Shown: positions 16,775 to 25,180, counted from the first letter of the stretch. The stretch: 64,000 bases of DNA from Microvirga vignae (GCF_001017175.1 NZ_LCYG01000022.1:5320-69319), one strand, 5' to 3'. Made by a program: numbers and translations. The notes: generated by a model not told the origin, from the letters alone.

Positions 16775-17158
16775 ATGGCTGAGGTTAAGCTGGGAATCCA
16801 GGTGTCGGAAAACCGAACGTCAGTGTCCATCGAGATCGCACCAGTGGGACAATCATCCTCCCCGGTGGAGCTGGACCTGGATCAGCTGAGCACCCTGATC
16901 AGGCTTTTGGGGCAGACCAGATGCCATATGGTCAACGGTCGACCGGTGCCGCCGCTTGAGGGCCGAACGATTGAAACCGTATATGCCCCAAGGTGGTACA
17001 TTCAGGTGGCAAAGATCGATGGCTCCCTGCTTGCCTTCGACCATCCCGCCTTTGGCGCCGTTGGATTTGTGATTTCCAGAGCTGAAGTCGCCGAAATCGT
17101 GCAAGTTCTGAGCGAGCACCTAAAACTGCCGCCTGACCGCCCAAGTGTGCGAAACTAG
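16775..17158 (+). CDS. Conserved hypothetical protein (127 aa)
   Basis: An alpha/beta protein without signal or membrane segment. It has the region RTIETVYAPRWYIQVAKIDG then LLAFDHPAFGAVGFVISRAE, a core I recall from unannotated Methylobacteriaceae proteins in which APRW and HPxFGxxGFVI are conserved. ATG 16775 or GTG 16766 could start it; AAAGGG lies upstream of both. Function unknown. Confidence 0.6.
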   Translation: MAEVKLGIQVSENRTSVSIEIAPVGQSSSPVELDLDQLSTLIRLLGQTRCHMVNGRPVPPLEGRTIETVYAPRWYIQVAKIDGSLLAFDHPAFGAVGFVISRAEVAEIVQVLSEHLKLPPDRPSVRN

Positions 17159-17253
17159 TCAAACATACCGAAGCACCTCGCCGTGGCGAGGCAACCAACT
17201 TACCCCAGACAGGCGGGCCGCTGCTGCTCCACCAAGGCCCGTCGAGGTGAAAT

Positions 17254-17577
17254 TCAATGGGTCGAGAAGCGGCCGTTCTCGTCATAGGTCTCGTAGTGAA
17301 GGGTCTGGGCCGGCATGGCCTCCAGCTGGCGCGGTGACTTGGGCCAGTCCTGAGCGGGCTCCTGGCCTTGAGGCATGTAGCGGGGACGGAAGCGCAGATC
17401 GACCAGGGAGCGCAGTTCGGGCGCAGCGAGATCGAGCACATTGGCGTCACGCCACCGGCGGTGCAGCTTAGGACGGCCCGTCAGACGTCCCCAGAAGCTC
17501 GGCACCTCCTCCTCGACCTGCAAGACGATCCGGCCCGTGAAAGTCTTGCGGAGATTAAAACGTCCTGTCAGACCCAT
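17254..17577 (-). CDS. Conserved hypothetical protein (107 aa)
   Basis: Small basic protein: MGLTGRFNLRKTFTGRIVLQ followed by VEEEVPSFWGRLTGRPKLHR RW-type basic stretch and DLAAPELRSLVDLRFRPRYM. The order (a strand-like start, a tryptophan/arginine-rich middle, then ApELR-LxDLRxxPxY) looks conserved across Methylobacteriaceae from memory, with no known role. Convergent with the gene on its left. Confidence 0.6.
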   Translation of the reverse strand: MGLTGRFNLRKTFTGRIVLQVEEEVPSFWGRLTGRPKLHRRWRDANVLDLAAPELRSLVDLRFRPRYMPQGQEPAQDWPKSPRQLEAMPAQTLHYETYDENGRFSTH

Positions 17578-17713
17578 TCAACTCTCCCGAAATTATCGTC
17601 CCTGCAAAAAGTGCGCTCCAAAGCCAAGGTTACTGAACGTGAAGCGAGTAAAACCTCGGCTACAACGTCCATCGGACCTTGCCGCTACAGGGCAAATGCA
17701 GGTTGAGCCTTCG

Positions 17714-17737
17714 GGTTCCGGCATGTTCGCCGGAACC
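17714..17737. repeat. 9-bp perfect hairpin
   Basis: GGTTCCGGC (17714-17722) pairs with GCCGGAACC (17729-17737) around a 6-nt loop, in the gene-free stretch 17578-17884. No T-run follows. The remainder of the stretch holds nothing recognisable. Confidence 0.5.
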
Positions 17738-17884
17738 GAGCGTCGCATCGTCGGGAGGTGATGTGCCGCACAAACCCGCTCGAATTCAAAAGAATGCGAT
17801 GAGCGTCAAAGTCATCTGTGCGGGAGAGAAACAGTCGAAAGAAAGTGGAACGCAGGTTACTGGCAGTAGAAAATGCGCTCCTTC

Positions 17885-17953
17885 TCAGCGACGCGGACGG
17901 GGGGTCAGATCGATCGTGACGAGCTGACCGGTCAAAGGATCGAGGATGGTCAT
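17885..17953 (-). CDS. Possible 22-residue peptide
   Basis: ATG 17953 is preceded by AGGAGG with about 5 bases spacing, an ideal ribosome site. The frame reads MTILDPLTGQLVTIDLTPRP plus RR and ends at a stop. It could be a genuine small protein or a leader peptide. No larger frame overlaps it. Confidence 0.4.
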   Translation of the reverse strand: MTILDPLTGQLVTIDLTPRPRR

Positions 17954-18156
17954 GGCAGCCTCCTGTGCTGTTGGCATAAGGGAAACGCCTGAACGCCGAG
18001 AACGGTCAAAGTGTCCTGCGAACTTGGTAAGCAAATCGTTACTGACGCGTGTGCCTTCGCACCTGGAAAAGCAGAAGCGAGACCGCTAACCGATGCCCTC
18101 ACTACCGGCGCATGGCGATGACAGCGCCGTTATCCCATTCACCGGAGACACATTTG

Positions 18157-18552
18157 ATGAAGACTACCTCGCTCGAGTCCGTTTGGTCGCCGCGCCTTCT
18201 CAGCGTCCTGCGCATCATCGCAGCCCTCATTTTCATGGCGCACGGCACTCAGAAGATCCTCGGCTTCCCGACAGGCGCCTCGCCGGAGATGTTCAGCCTG
18301 CCATGGATCGCAGGCGTGCTCGAACTGTTCGGGGGCGCTCTTCTCGTGCTTGGGCTTTTCGTCCGCCCTGTCGCGTTCGTGCTCTCAGGTCTGATGGCAT
18401 CCGCCTATTGGATCGCCCATGCGCCGAAGAGCGTTTTCCCTGCGTTGAACGGCGGCGATGCAGCCATCCTCTACTGCTTCGTGTTCCTCTACTTCGTGGC
18501 AGCGGGTGGCGGTGTCTGGAGCCTGGACAACCTCCTGGGCAAGAGCCGCTGA
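18157..18552 (+). CDS. DoxX family membrane protein
   Basis: 131 aa with four predicted membrane helices: LLSVLRIIAALIFMAHGTQK opens the family-typical R(I/L)xxAxxFxxHGxxK motif, followed by LFGGALLVLGLFVRPVAFVL, a third helix at SGLMASAYWIAH and a last one at LYCFVFLYFVAAGGG. DoxX proteins are small inner-membrane proteins of largely unknown role, often linked to redox stress. ATG 18157 is preferred over upstream in-frame starts because GGAG lies ~9 bases before it and the family begins there. A strong hairpin terminator follows. Confidence 0.85.
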   Translation: MKTTSLESVWSPRLLSVLRIIAALIFMAHGTQKILGFPTGASPEMFSLPWIAGVLELFGGALLVLGLFVRPVAFVLSGLMASAYWIAHAPKSVFPALNGGDAAILYCFVFLYFVAAGGGVWSLDNLLGKSR

Positions 18553-18571
18553 ACCTCAGCACATTTTTTCA

Positions 18572-18614
18572 AAGAAGAAAGCGAGAGGTTGTTTCGACCT
18601 CTCGCTTCTTGCAT
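18572..18614. terminator. Bidirectional intrinsic terminator
   Basis: AGCGAGAGGT (18580-18589) pairs with ACCTCTCGCT (18597-18606), with A-rich bases before and TTCTT after. It ends both the DoxX gene on the plus strand and the convergent stress-protein gene on the minus strand. Confidence 0.8.
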
Positions 18615-19306
18615 CAGGTCTGGTCGCTGCCTGATCCTGTCATCCGCCTCACGCGCTCATCCTCCAGCTCGACATGCAGCGTGCGATCATCCTCCTCGTC
18701 TAGAGGATTGGGCATGAGGTCCGTCGTGAGACCCGTGGTGGTGGAGGCTGCGGCGCCAATCGGCGGAGCCGCTCCTTCGGAGCGCCAGTCCCGCTCCTGC
18801 TGTCCGGGCTCGACACGTCCTTCGTCATCAAGGATGTCCACCACGCGGTCCATGTCGCCTTCGTCCACGCGAACGGTCACGAGCGTCCCTCCCTGTCGAA
18901 CGCCGTCCACATAGGCCTTGGCTTCTTCTTCACTGAGACCTGCATCGGCCAGCGCTCCGACGAGGCCGCCGAGGGCAGCCCCTGCCCCGGCGCCGATCAG
19001 GGTCGAAACCAGCCAGCCCGCCGCGATCACCGGTCCGAGACCCGGAACTGCGACCGTGCCGAGGCCGGCCAGGAGCCCGGCGCCGCCCCCTGCAATCGAG
19101 CCGGCTGCGGCCCCCGCGCCGGCGAACTCATGCGAAGCCCCCTCTTCGCCGAAGGAGTGCGCCGCGTGGTGCGATACGGTGTTGTCGGCGTTGCTGGAGA
19201 CAAGGCTGATCTCGAAATCCGGGATGTGCGCAGCCTCCAGCCGCTGCACGGCCTTGGCCGCCTCGTCATAGGTGTTGAAGAAGGCCGTGATTCTGCGCTC
19301 AGCCAT
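18614..19306 (-). CDS. General stress protein 17M-like membrane-associated protein
   Basis: 230 aa. The N-terminal ~50 residues (RRITAFFNTYDEAAKAVQRL then EAAHIPDFEISLVSSNADN) match the general stress protein 17M-like domain. The centre is an Ala/Gly-rich segment with two possible membrane helices (AGSIAGGGAGLLAGLGTVAV), then a second alpha/beta half with SEEEAKAYVDGVRQGGTLVT VRV and VVDILDDEGRVE, and an acidic C-terminus. The start at 19306 has GGAGG well placed. Proteins of this type are general-stress targets in alphaproteobacteria, which would fit EcfG control, though no promoter was identified. Confidence 0.8.
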   Translation of the reverse strand: MAERRITAFFNTYDEAAKAVQRLEAAHIPDFEISLVSSNADNTVSHHAAHSFGEEGASHEFAGAGAAAGSIAGGGAGLLAGLGTVAVPGLGPVIAAGWLVSTLIGAGAGAALGGLVGALADAGLSEEEAKAYVDGVRQGGTLVTVRVDEGDMDRVVDILDDEGRVEPGQQERDWRSEGAAPPIGAAASTTTGLTTDLMPNPLDEEDDRTLHVELEDERVRRMTGSGSDQT

Positions 19307-19497
19307 GGGTCGCCTCCACAAATTCTCATTCGAACTCGGAAGGCTAATGAGCGGTCTCGGGCACAGTTCCGGCCTTTCTTGCATCACGGCCAAGTTTTGT
19401 TGCGGAGCTGCGCGCCCATGCCGCCTTCCTGTCCAGACGGAATGTTGCTACAGTTCAGCAAAAGAATGCCGTACACGGCGATTTGGGGGCTCCCATC

Positions 19498-19788
19498 ATG
19501 CGACATATCCATCTTGATGACGGCTTGCGGTTGCGGTTTCCCGGCCGCAGCGAAGAGTTCGACCAGGGGGTCGAGATCGGCATGCTTGCGGTCCTCATGG
19601 ATCAGGAAATCCCTGAGTTCTCGCGCTGGATTTCCCGCGCCAATCTGGGCCAAGTGGAGGCCATCGCCAAGCAAATGGGCTACCGCGCCATTGAGGCCGG
19701 CGGCGATGAGGAATGGGTCGAGATCACCTTCCATCATGGCAGCATCAAGACCAAACCCAATCTCAGGCTCGTCCACTCGGTAGGCTAG
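19498..19788 (+). CDS. Conserved hypothetical protein (96 aa)
   Basis: Starts MRHIHLDDGLRLRFPGRSEE and continues FDQGVEIGMLAVLMDQEIPE, then an alpha/beta end with EWVEITFHHGSIKTKPNLRL. No signal, membrane segment or named family. A GGGGGCT lies upstream of ATG 19498. The first copy of the AGAGCATCGG repeat abuts its stop codon. Confidence 0.6.
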   Translation: MRHIHLDDGLRLRFPGRSEEFDQGVEIGMLAVLMDQEIPEFSRWISRANLGQVEAIAKQMGYRAIEAGGDEEWVEITFHHGSIKTKPNLRLVHSVG

Positions 19789-19890
19789 AGCATCGGATCC
19801 AAAAGTGGATTTTCCACTTTGGGTCGATCCGCTGCTTCCTTCATAGAGCAGCGCATTGTCTTACGCTGAAAGCCGAATCCACTTTTTACC
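19787..19890. repeat. AGAGCATCGG-type repeat, copy 1
   Basis: Begins AGAGCATCGGATCCAAAAG directly at the end of the preceding gene, with the inverted TGGATT/CCACTTT centre, then a degenerate second half (CATAGAGCAGCGCATTG and CCGAATCCACTTTTTACC). It is the same family as the copies at 22.7, 25.2, 33.6, 38.4, 41.2 and 46.1 kb. Confidence 0.75.
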
Positions 19891-19969
19891 GACGTGGCCT
19901 TTCGGGTCGCTGACGCGGACCTCCGGTTCCGCACGAGGCGCTAAGCCACTCAGCCATTCTCAAACGAAA

Positions 19970-19997
19970 GAAGCCGCCCGAAGGCGGCTTCCTTTTT
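19970..19997. terminator. Bidirectional intrinsic terminator
   Basis: GAAGCCGCC (19970-19978), loop CGAA, GGCGGCTTC (19983-19991), then CTTTTT on the plus strand; on the minus strand TTTCGTTTG follows. It terminates bioY, whose stop lies about 20 bp to the right. Confidence 0.8.
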
Positions 19998-20017
19998 GTC
20001 TCGATGCGCGAGGGCTT

Positions 20018-20629
20018 TTAGCGAGCGTCCTCATCGCGGCGGGTCACCGCCCAGGCTGCCTGCATCAGGGCCACGGCCAGAGCGGTCTTCACCACCGTGG
20101 CGGCGATGAACGGAGCAGCGCCCACGGTCCAGGCCTTGGCGAAGGGCATCACCAGCGAGAGCTGGGCAAGGCCGAACGCGAAGACCAGCGCATGGCCGAG
20201 GCTCATCATCACGATGACGCGCAGGAGCGAGCGGTCCCAGCCGCGCTCAGCCATGAAGCCCATGACGATGGCTGCGGCCAGAAAGCCGAAGAGGAAGCCG
20301 CCGGTCGGGCCCATCATGTAGCCGATACCGGCCGTCGGACCTGCGAAGACGGGAATGCCCATCGCGCCCTGCAGGAGATAAAGGCCGACGGTGGCGCCGC
20401 CAAGACGCCAGCCATAGGACGCGCCGATAATGAGCACAACCAGGGTCTGCAGGGTCATGGGAACGTAAGGCAGCGGAACCTGGACCTTGGCGGACAGGGT
20501 GAGAAGCGCCGTACCCACAGCCATCAGGACGATGGCGCGCAGCGCGGCAAAACGGGCATCGTCCCGGGACGGCCAGAGGAGGCCGACGAGGGTCGACGGA
20601 GAAGACAGCGAGGTAGCGCCAGTCGACAT
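20018..20629 (-). CDS. bioY: Biotin transporter BioY
   Basis: 203 aa substrate-binding (S) component of a biotin ECF-type transporter, with six hydrophobic helices. VQVPLPYVPMTLQTLVVLI is the typical first BioY motif (VPxTxQTLxVLL); GPTAGIGYMMGPTGGFLFGF is the second (GPTxGYLxGF). GGAG lies 9 bases before ATG 20629. No bioM/bioN ATPase genes are adjacent; solitary BioY proteins can transport biotin or pair with distant modules. The next gene is divergent, 130 bp away. Confidence 0.93.
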   Translation of the reverse strand: MSTGATSLSSPSTLVGLLWPSRDDARFAALRAIVLMAVGTALLTLSAKVQVPLPYVPMTLQTLVVLIIGASYGWRLGGATVGLYLLQGAMGIPVFAGPTAGIGYMMGPTGGFLFGFLAAAIVMGFMAERGWDRSLLRVIVMMSLGHALVFAFGLAQLSLVMPFAKAWTVGAAPFIAATVVKTALAVALMQAAWAVTRRDEDAR

Positions 20630-20759
20630 GAAATTAATCTCCAGAGCATTCCGCCATTCGCAGGCGGCTCAAGACGCCTTATAGGAGGGTCTGGCCAACG
20701 CCTCAAGCAGCCGAACGGCCAAGATGTCCGGAACAGGTAGAGATTTCCAAGGATCCCTC

Positions 20760-21671
20760 ATGGCAGACGACCTCACTTTCGATGTTCGCCCCCCGGCTCA
20801 ATCGGGCGAATGCCTGCAGGTGAGCCCCCTCGTCCGCCGAATCGTCGCCAACAATCCCGGGCCCATCACCTTCACCGGCACCTGCAGTTACATCGTGGGT
20901 TCCGGCAAGGTCGCGATCATCGATCCCGGCCCCGACAATCCTGGTCACATCGAGTCACTGCTCGACGCCCTGCGTGGAGAGACGGTGACCCACATCCTCG
21001 TCACCCACACCCATCGCGACCACTCGCCAGCCGCTCGCGCCATTCAGGCAGCGACGGGCGCACTGATCGTCGGCTGCAGCCCGCACCGGAGCTCCCGCCC
21101 TCTGTTCAGCGGCGAGGTGAACTCTCTCGAAGCCAGCTCCGACAAGGACTATGCCCCCGACAGAGAACTCGCCGAGGGCGAGGTGGTGCAAGGCCCCGGC
21201 TGGACCCTGGAAGCCGTGGCGACGCCTGGGCACATGGCCAATCATCTCGCCTTCGCCCTGCCCGAAGAAAAGGCTCTGTTCTCCGGCGACCATGTGATGG
21301 CCTGGTCCACGACCGTCGTCGCGCCGCCTGACGGCTCCATGAGCGAGTTCATGGCCTCCCTCGACAAGCTCAAAGGCCGCGAGGAATCAGTCTATTGGCC
21401 TGGCCATGGCGGCCCGGTACAGGATCCCCAGCGCTTCGTGCGTGCCCTGATCCATCACCGGCGCCTGCGGGAGGCCTCGATTCTCAATCGATTGAATGCA
21501 GGCGATCGGACGATCCCCGAGATCGTCGCCGCGATCTATCAGGGCCTGAATCCTGCCCTCGTGAACGCCGCAGGCCTTTCGGTCTTTGCGCATCTGGAAG
21601 ATCTGGTCGCCAAGGGACAGGCGGCGACGGACGGCGTCCCTAGCCTCGATAGCGAGTACCGTCCCGCCTGA
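20760..21671 (+). CDS. MBL-fold metallo-hydrolase (LACTB2-like)
   Basis: 303 aa. NNPGPITFTGTCSYIVGSGK, DPGPDNPGH and the metal motif THTHRDH (~residues 91-97) define the metallo-beta-lactamase fold; later ligands are in TPGHMANH and FSGDHVMAW. The last ~65 residues form the winged-helix-like LACTB2-type C-terminal extension (IYQGLNPALVNAAGLSVFAH). Human LACTB2 is an endoribonuclease; the bacterial relatives' substrate is not established. ATG 20760 is preferred over an upstream in-frame start because AAGGA precedes it and the family begins here. Confidence 0.85.
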   Translation: MADDLTFDVRPPAQSGECLQVSPLVRRIVANNPGPITFTGTCSYIVGSGKVAIIDPGPDNPGHIESLLDALRGETVTHILVTHTHRDHSPAARAIQAATGALIVGCSPHRSSRPLFSGEVNSLEASSDKDYAPDRELAEGEVVQGPGWTLEAVATPGHMANHLAFALPEEKALFSGDHVMAWSTTVVAPPDGSMSEFMASLDKLKGREESVYWPGHGGPVQDPQRFVRALIHHRRLREASILNRLNAGDRTIPEIVAAIYQGLNPALVNAAGLSVFAHLEDLVAKGQAATDGVPSLDSEYRPA

Positions 21672-21676
21672 CGCTG

Positions 21677-22456
21677 CTATTTCACCGCCAGAGCCAGATT
21701 GGAGGCCTCTTCGAGGAAGGTGCGAATGCGCTTGGCGTTCGTGCCGAGATCGTGATGGCCGATGCGGGACGCGGAGCGGATGTCGATGCGCGTGCCGTCG
21801 GCGCGGGGTCGAATACGGATCGTGATGTCGTCGGGCAGCTTCAACAGAAGCGTCCGATCCACCGCCTCCAATCTTCCGATGCCGGTCCGTCCTCCGGGCG
21901 GCACGGCCTCGATGATCTGCCATCCGAGATCTTCTGCGGCCTTGCGCACCAGAGGGAACGCATCCTCGGGCGGAATGTCGAGGGTGAGCGGCGCGATCTG
22001 CACATAGGCCTCACGCTGCAATTCGCGCTCCTGGAGCGGAACGTCGGGCGGCACGCGTCCCCGGCGAGCATCGAGCGCAGCGCGGGAACGCGAGAAGGCA
22101 GGCGGGTCCTCGGTGTCGGTGCTGATATCGTTGATCGCCGGCAGCGTCACGGCCCTGAGGCCCAGAAAGGCCGGGTAGCCGAGCACGAGAGCGGCCAGCA
22201 CCAGTCCCTTGATCGCACTTCCCAAGCCACGGCGACCCTCCTGCCAGATGCGGATGAAGGCGACGAGGGAGAGCCCCACCGCGACGACGGCAATGGCGAG
22301 GCCAAGACCAAGAGCAACGAAGCCGGCCTGGTAATCGATGCGGCCGAAGCGGATCATCAGCGCGGAGAGAACCGTCACGACGAGCGCGAACCAAGCCAGC
22401 ATGGGCGACCATTTGGCCGGCCGGGAATACGGTTCTTCGATGATGAGACGACGCAT
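21677..22456 (-). CDS. DUF1499 domain-containing membrane protein
   Basis: 259 aa. Three hydrophobic helices in the first ~105 residues (MLAWFALVVTVLSALMIRFG, FVALGLGLAIAVVAVGLSLV, GLVLAALVLGYPAFLGLRAV) precede the DUF1499 domain, which starts at INDISTDTEDPPAF and contains EDAFPLVRKAAEDLGWQIIE and a late DIRSASRIGHHDLGTNAKRI. Function is unknown. Its start shares bases with the stop of the truncated M48 fragment upstream, so the two once formed an operon. It converges with the MBL gene, 5 bp apart. Confidence 0.85.
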   Translation of the reverse strand: MRRLIIEEPYSRPAKWSPMLAWFALVVTVLSALMIRFGRIDYQAGFVALGLGLAIAVVAVGLSLVAFIRIWQEGRRGLGSAIKGLVLAALVLGYPAFLGLRAVTLPAINDISTDTEDPPAFSRSRAALDARRGRVPPDVPLQERELQREAYVQIAPLTLDIPPEDAFPLVRKAAEDLGWQIIEAVPPGGRTGIGRLEAVDRTLLLKLPDDITIRIRPRADGTRIDIRSASRIGHHDLGTNAKRIRTFLEEASNLALAVK

Positions 22457-22671
22457 CAGGAGGTCTTACAAATCTCTTTGAGTGCGCGCCACTGCCCTTG
22501 GCTGAGAAGGGGCTCGCCGGGCCGGGAGGGCACCTGTTTTTCCAAAGCTTTCAAGCGGTGATCGGTGATCGGGTGGGTAGACAGAAAAGCGGGAATGCTC
22601 CTTTCGTTCCCCTCCCCCTTATCCTCCTCATCATCTTCATCCGCTTCAATGCGTTTGAGCAACAGCGCCAT
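22456..22671 (-). pseudogene. C-terminal fragment of an M48-family metalloprotease
   Basis: Only 71 codons remain. IPAFLSTHPITDHRLKALEK matches the C-terminal substrate-binding segment of M48/HtpX- and Oma1-like proteases (FLSTHPxxxxRLxxLE), but the HExxH zinc site and membrane parts are missing. Immediately upstream is a tandem TGGGATACCA duplication (22671-22690), then the dispersed repeat; the in-frame sequence there meets a stop. This points to a deletion whose break lies at the repeat. The fragment may still be translated ahead of the DUF1499 gene. Confidence 0.7.
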
Positions 22672-22711
22672 GGGATACCATGGGATACCTGGGCCGGCCC
22701 AGTGAGAGACC

Positions 22712-22827
22712 TAGCGCATCGTGCGAAAAAGTGGACCCGGTTTTTCGCGTCTCACGATGCGCTGCTCTAAGAAGGAAGCATCGGATCGAATCCCAAAAGT
22801 GGCTCCCATTTTTGGCTCCGATGCTCT
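22712..22827. repeat. AGAGCATCGG-type repeat, copy 2 (both halves)
   Basis: Left half GCGCATCGTGCGAAAAAGTG ... CACGATGCGC and right half AGCATCGGAT ... CCGATGCTCT, each an inverted repeat in itself. It sits between the M48 remnant and the marR-type gene; the gap 22672-22981 holds nothing else. Confidence 0.8.
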
Positions 22828-22981
22828 GGCACAACATTGCCACTTCAGAACATTGCGCCGCATCTATTCACGGATATTAGAACGGCAGGCTCGTCCATGT
22901 TTGGTCGAATAGCCTCTGTACAGGGATGACGGAAGAGTTCGTTTCGCTATAAACTGTCCGCCCCATCAGGAGCCATCATCT

Positions 22982-23473
22982 TTGACGTCGTCCCCTTCTC
23001 CCGCCCCTGACGATCTTGGCGCCGATCCGCTGCGCATCTGGTTTCGCGTCATTCGCCTTCACCGCCGCGCGGTCAACACCGTTTCCAGTGAACTGAAGGC
23101 GCTCGGCCTTTCGATTCCGCAATTCGATCTTCTGTCCACGCTGACGGAGCGCGAGGGATTGAGCCAGCAGGAACTGGCGGAGCGGCTCTATGTGACCAAG
23201 GGCAACGTCTCCGGCCTTCTCGACCGGATGGTGGAAGCAGACCTCGTCGAGCGCCGCTCCATTCCTGGCGACCGGCGCTCCAATGCGCTTTACCTCACGA
23301 GGAAAGGGCGGGACCTCGCGGAGAAAGGCATCGCCGCGCAACGCGCCTACGTGCAGCGTACGCTGGGCTCACTCCCTGAGCAGGATCTTGTCGATCTCGA
23401 GCGCATCGTGCTCGCCTGGCGCGAGCGTGCCCGCGCCGAGGAGGACGCGACGCTCGCGAAACTTCAGCGATAA
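22982..23473 (+). CDS. MarR-family transcriptional regulator
   Basis: 163 aa. Winged helix in the middle: SELKALGLSIPQFDLLSTLT, then LSQQELAERLYVTKGNVSGL as helix-turn-helix and RRSIPGDRRSNALYLTRKGR as the wing, the signature DxRxxxxxLTxxG of MarR proteins. TTG 22982 is the start, with AGGAG 9 bases upstream; no ATG is available nearby. The patatin gene starts 6 bp after its stop, so the two form an operon. The ligand is unknown. Confidence 0.88.
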   Translation: MTSSPSPAPDDLGADPLRIWFRVIRLHRRAVNTVSSELKALGLSIPQFDLLSTLTEREGLSQQELAERLYVTKGNVSGLLDRMVEADLVERRSIPGDRRSNALYLTRKGRDLAEKGIAAQRAYVQRTLGSLPEQDLVDLERIVLAWRERARAEEDATLAKLQR

Positions 23474-23479
23474 GGACCC

Positions 23480-24325
23480 ATGTTCGACGCGGTGGCATTC
23501 GCAGGCGGCGGCAATCGCTGCTATTGGCAGGGCGGATTCTGGGAAGCGGCCGCTCCACTGCTCGGCCTCAAGCCATCCATGGTCGTCGGCGTGAGCGCGG
23601 GCGCGTGGTCCGCCTGCTACAGCCTTTTGGGGCTCGGCCGGAAGGTCAACGAGATGGTGGCGGAAGGCTGCAGCCAGGGCCGCCGCAATTTCGAATGGAG
23701 GGCATGGCGCAGTGAAGGATCGCCCTGGCCCGTTTCCCTCATGTATCGCAGCCTGATTGAAGCAATCATCGACGAGGCGGCGCTCGCGCGCCTCAAGCAA
23801 GGCCCGGAAATCCTGATCGGCCTTGCGCGCAAGCCCCGCCGTCTGCCTCTGTCCCTCGCCGTCCCGCTCGGCATCGCGACCTATCAAATCGAGAAGAAGT
23901 GGCGCTCGCCCGTGCATCCGCGCGGTGGGAGAGCCCTCGGCTTCAGCCCCGAATTCGTGCGCGTGCAGGATCTGGAATCCGCTGCCGACCTATCGGCCGC
24001 CCTCATGGCCAGCGCCAGCGTTCCACCCTTCATGCCCGTGGGCCGCATCGGCGGCATGGCGGCTCTCGACGGCGGCCTCGTGGACAACGTGCCGACGGAA
24101 CCACTACTGCCGGTGGAGGCGCAGGGCGGCAAGACGCTCGTCGTTCTGTCCCGCCTCTACCGCGCCTTTCCCCACGTGAAGGGGCGCACCTACATCCAGC
24201 CGTCGAAGCCCGTGCCCATCGGACAATTCGACATCACCAATCCTGCAGGCATTCGCAAAGCCTTCGAGATGGGGCTGCAGGATGGCGAGGAGTTCGCGAA
24301 ACGTGCGAGCGCGCACATAATATAA
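23480..24325 (+). CDS. Patatin-like phospholipase
   Basis: 281 aa. The patatin layout is visible: a glycine-rich oxyanion loop FAGGGNR at residues 7-13, the nucleophile elbow GVSAG at ~37-41, and the dyad aspartate in DGGLVDN at about residue 200. It hydrolyses acyl ester bonds, probably of phospholipids; no signal peptide, so it acts in the cytoplasm or at the inner face of the membrane. Co-transcribed with the MarR-type regulator just upstream. Confidence 0.87.
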   Translation: MFDAVAFAGGGNRCYWQGGFWEAAAPLLGLKPSMVVGVSAGAWSACYSLLGLGRKVNEMVAEGCSQGRRNFEWRAWRSEGSPWPVSLMYRSLIEAIIDEAALARLKQGPEILIGLARKPRRLPLSLAVPLGIATYQIEKKWRSPVHPRGGRALGFSPEFVRVQDLESAADLSAALMASASVPPFMPVGRIGGMAALDGGLVDNVPTEPLLPVEAQGGKTLVVLSRLYRAFPHVKGRTYIQPSKPVPIGQFDITNPAGIRKAFEMGLQDGEEFAKRASAHII

Positions 24326-24389
24326 CAGAGCTTGGCCTTACGTACCGTCTCAGCTTATCTTCACGTCAATCACTCAAGGGGGACTGATC

Positions 24390-24857
24390 ATGACGCCAAG
24401 CTGGGTCGAGGCCATTCTGTCGAGCCGCATCACCGAAATCGGCGCTCGCATTCTCTTCACCTTCCCGTTCTGGGGCAGCGGCCTCGCCAAGCTCCTGGAC
24501 TTCTCCGGCGGCATGGCGGAGATGAGCCAGTTCGGGCTCGAGCCCGCAGGGCTCTTCAACAGCCTCACTATCTTCGTACAGCTCACCGGCTCGGCCATGA
24601 TCATCTTCAAGCGCGGCACATGGTTCGGCGCGGGCATGCTCGGCGTCTTCACCTTCCTGACGATCCCGATCGTCCATGCCTTCTGGCGGCTCGAAGGCGA
24701 GCGCGCCCTTGCCGCTTTCCATACGGCCGGCGAGCACATGGGCATGATCGGCGCGCTGATTCTGGTCTCGATCCTGGCCACTCGCTCGAAGCCGACCGTG
24801 CCGGCGGCTTTCACCGGCAACCCGCTACCCGACAGCGCTGGGGTGTTGCAGCGTTAA
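24390..24857 (+). CDS. DoxX family protein
   Basis: 155 aa with four hydrophobic helices: ILFTFPFWGSGLAKLLDFSG with the family lysine, then LFNSLTIFVQLTGSAMIIFK, GAGMLGVFTFLTIPIVHAFW, and HMGMIGALILVSILATRS. AAGGGGG lies about 10 bases before ATG 24390. A second DoxX paralogue in the window (see 18157); they are not closely similar. Role unknown. Confidence 0.83.
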   Translation: MTPSWVEAILSSRITEIGARILFTFPFWGSGLAKLLDFSGGMAEMSQFGLEPAGLFNSLTIFVQLTGSAMIIFKRGTWFGAGMLGVFTFLTIPIVHAFWRLEGERALAAFHTAGEHMGMIGALILVSILATRSKPTVPAAFTGNPLPDSAGVLQR

Positions 24858-24989
24858 TCCTGGATTAAGCCTGAATAGACCATTCCTTGGACAACCGGCA
24901 CATGATCGAAAGCGTGCCTCAATGAGGTCATGGCTCTCCCGATCATGAAAGGCAGGCGTGAACAGCCTGCCATCACAGGAGGAACCCCC

Positions 24990-25178
24990 ATGACCTTGCA
25001 TGCTTCGCAACACGATCTCCGACCAGGCTCCAAGGAGGCTCAGGCCATCCCGGCCTTCAAACCTGTCGCTCTTCCCGCTTTGGCCGCTGCGATGCGCTCA
25101 GCGCGATATCAGTCGGCGAAGGCCAAGACGCCCGCTCCCCCTGCCATTCTGCGCAAGGAAGCAGTGCTCGGCCGCTGA
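24990..25178 (+). CDS. Small hypothetical protein (62 aa)
   Basis: ATG 24990 has an excellent ribosome site (AGGAGGAACCCCC). The peptide is Ala/Pro/Lys-rich, MTLHASQHDLRPGSKEAQAI to ILRKEAVLGR, without signal or membrane segment and probably disordered. Similar short proteins starting MTLHASQH occur, as I recall, in Methylobacteriaceae. The AGAGCATCGG-type repeat starts right after its stop. Confidence 0.55.
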   Translation: MTLHASQHDLRPGSKEAQAIPAFKPVALPALAAAMRSARYQSAKAKTPAPPAILRKEAVLGR

Positions 25179-25180
25179 CT

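Noticed and set aside
19895-19965. Minus-strand sequence with a D-arm-like GGCTGAGTGG and a following small stem, as in a tRNA-Ser or tRNA-Leu
   Set aside because: No matching acceptor stem or T-arm follows; at most a remnant, perhaps cut by the neighbouring repeat.
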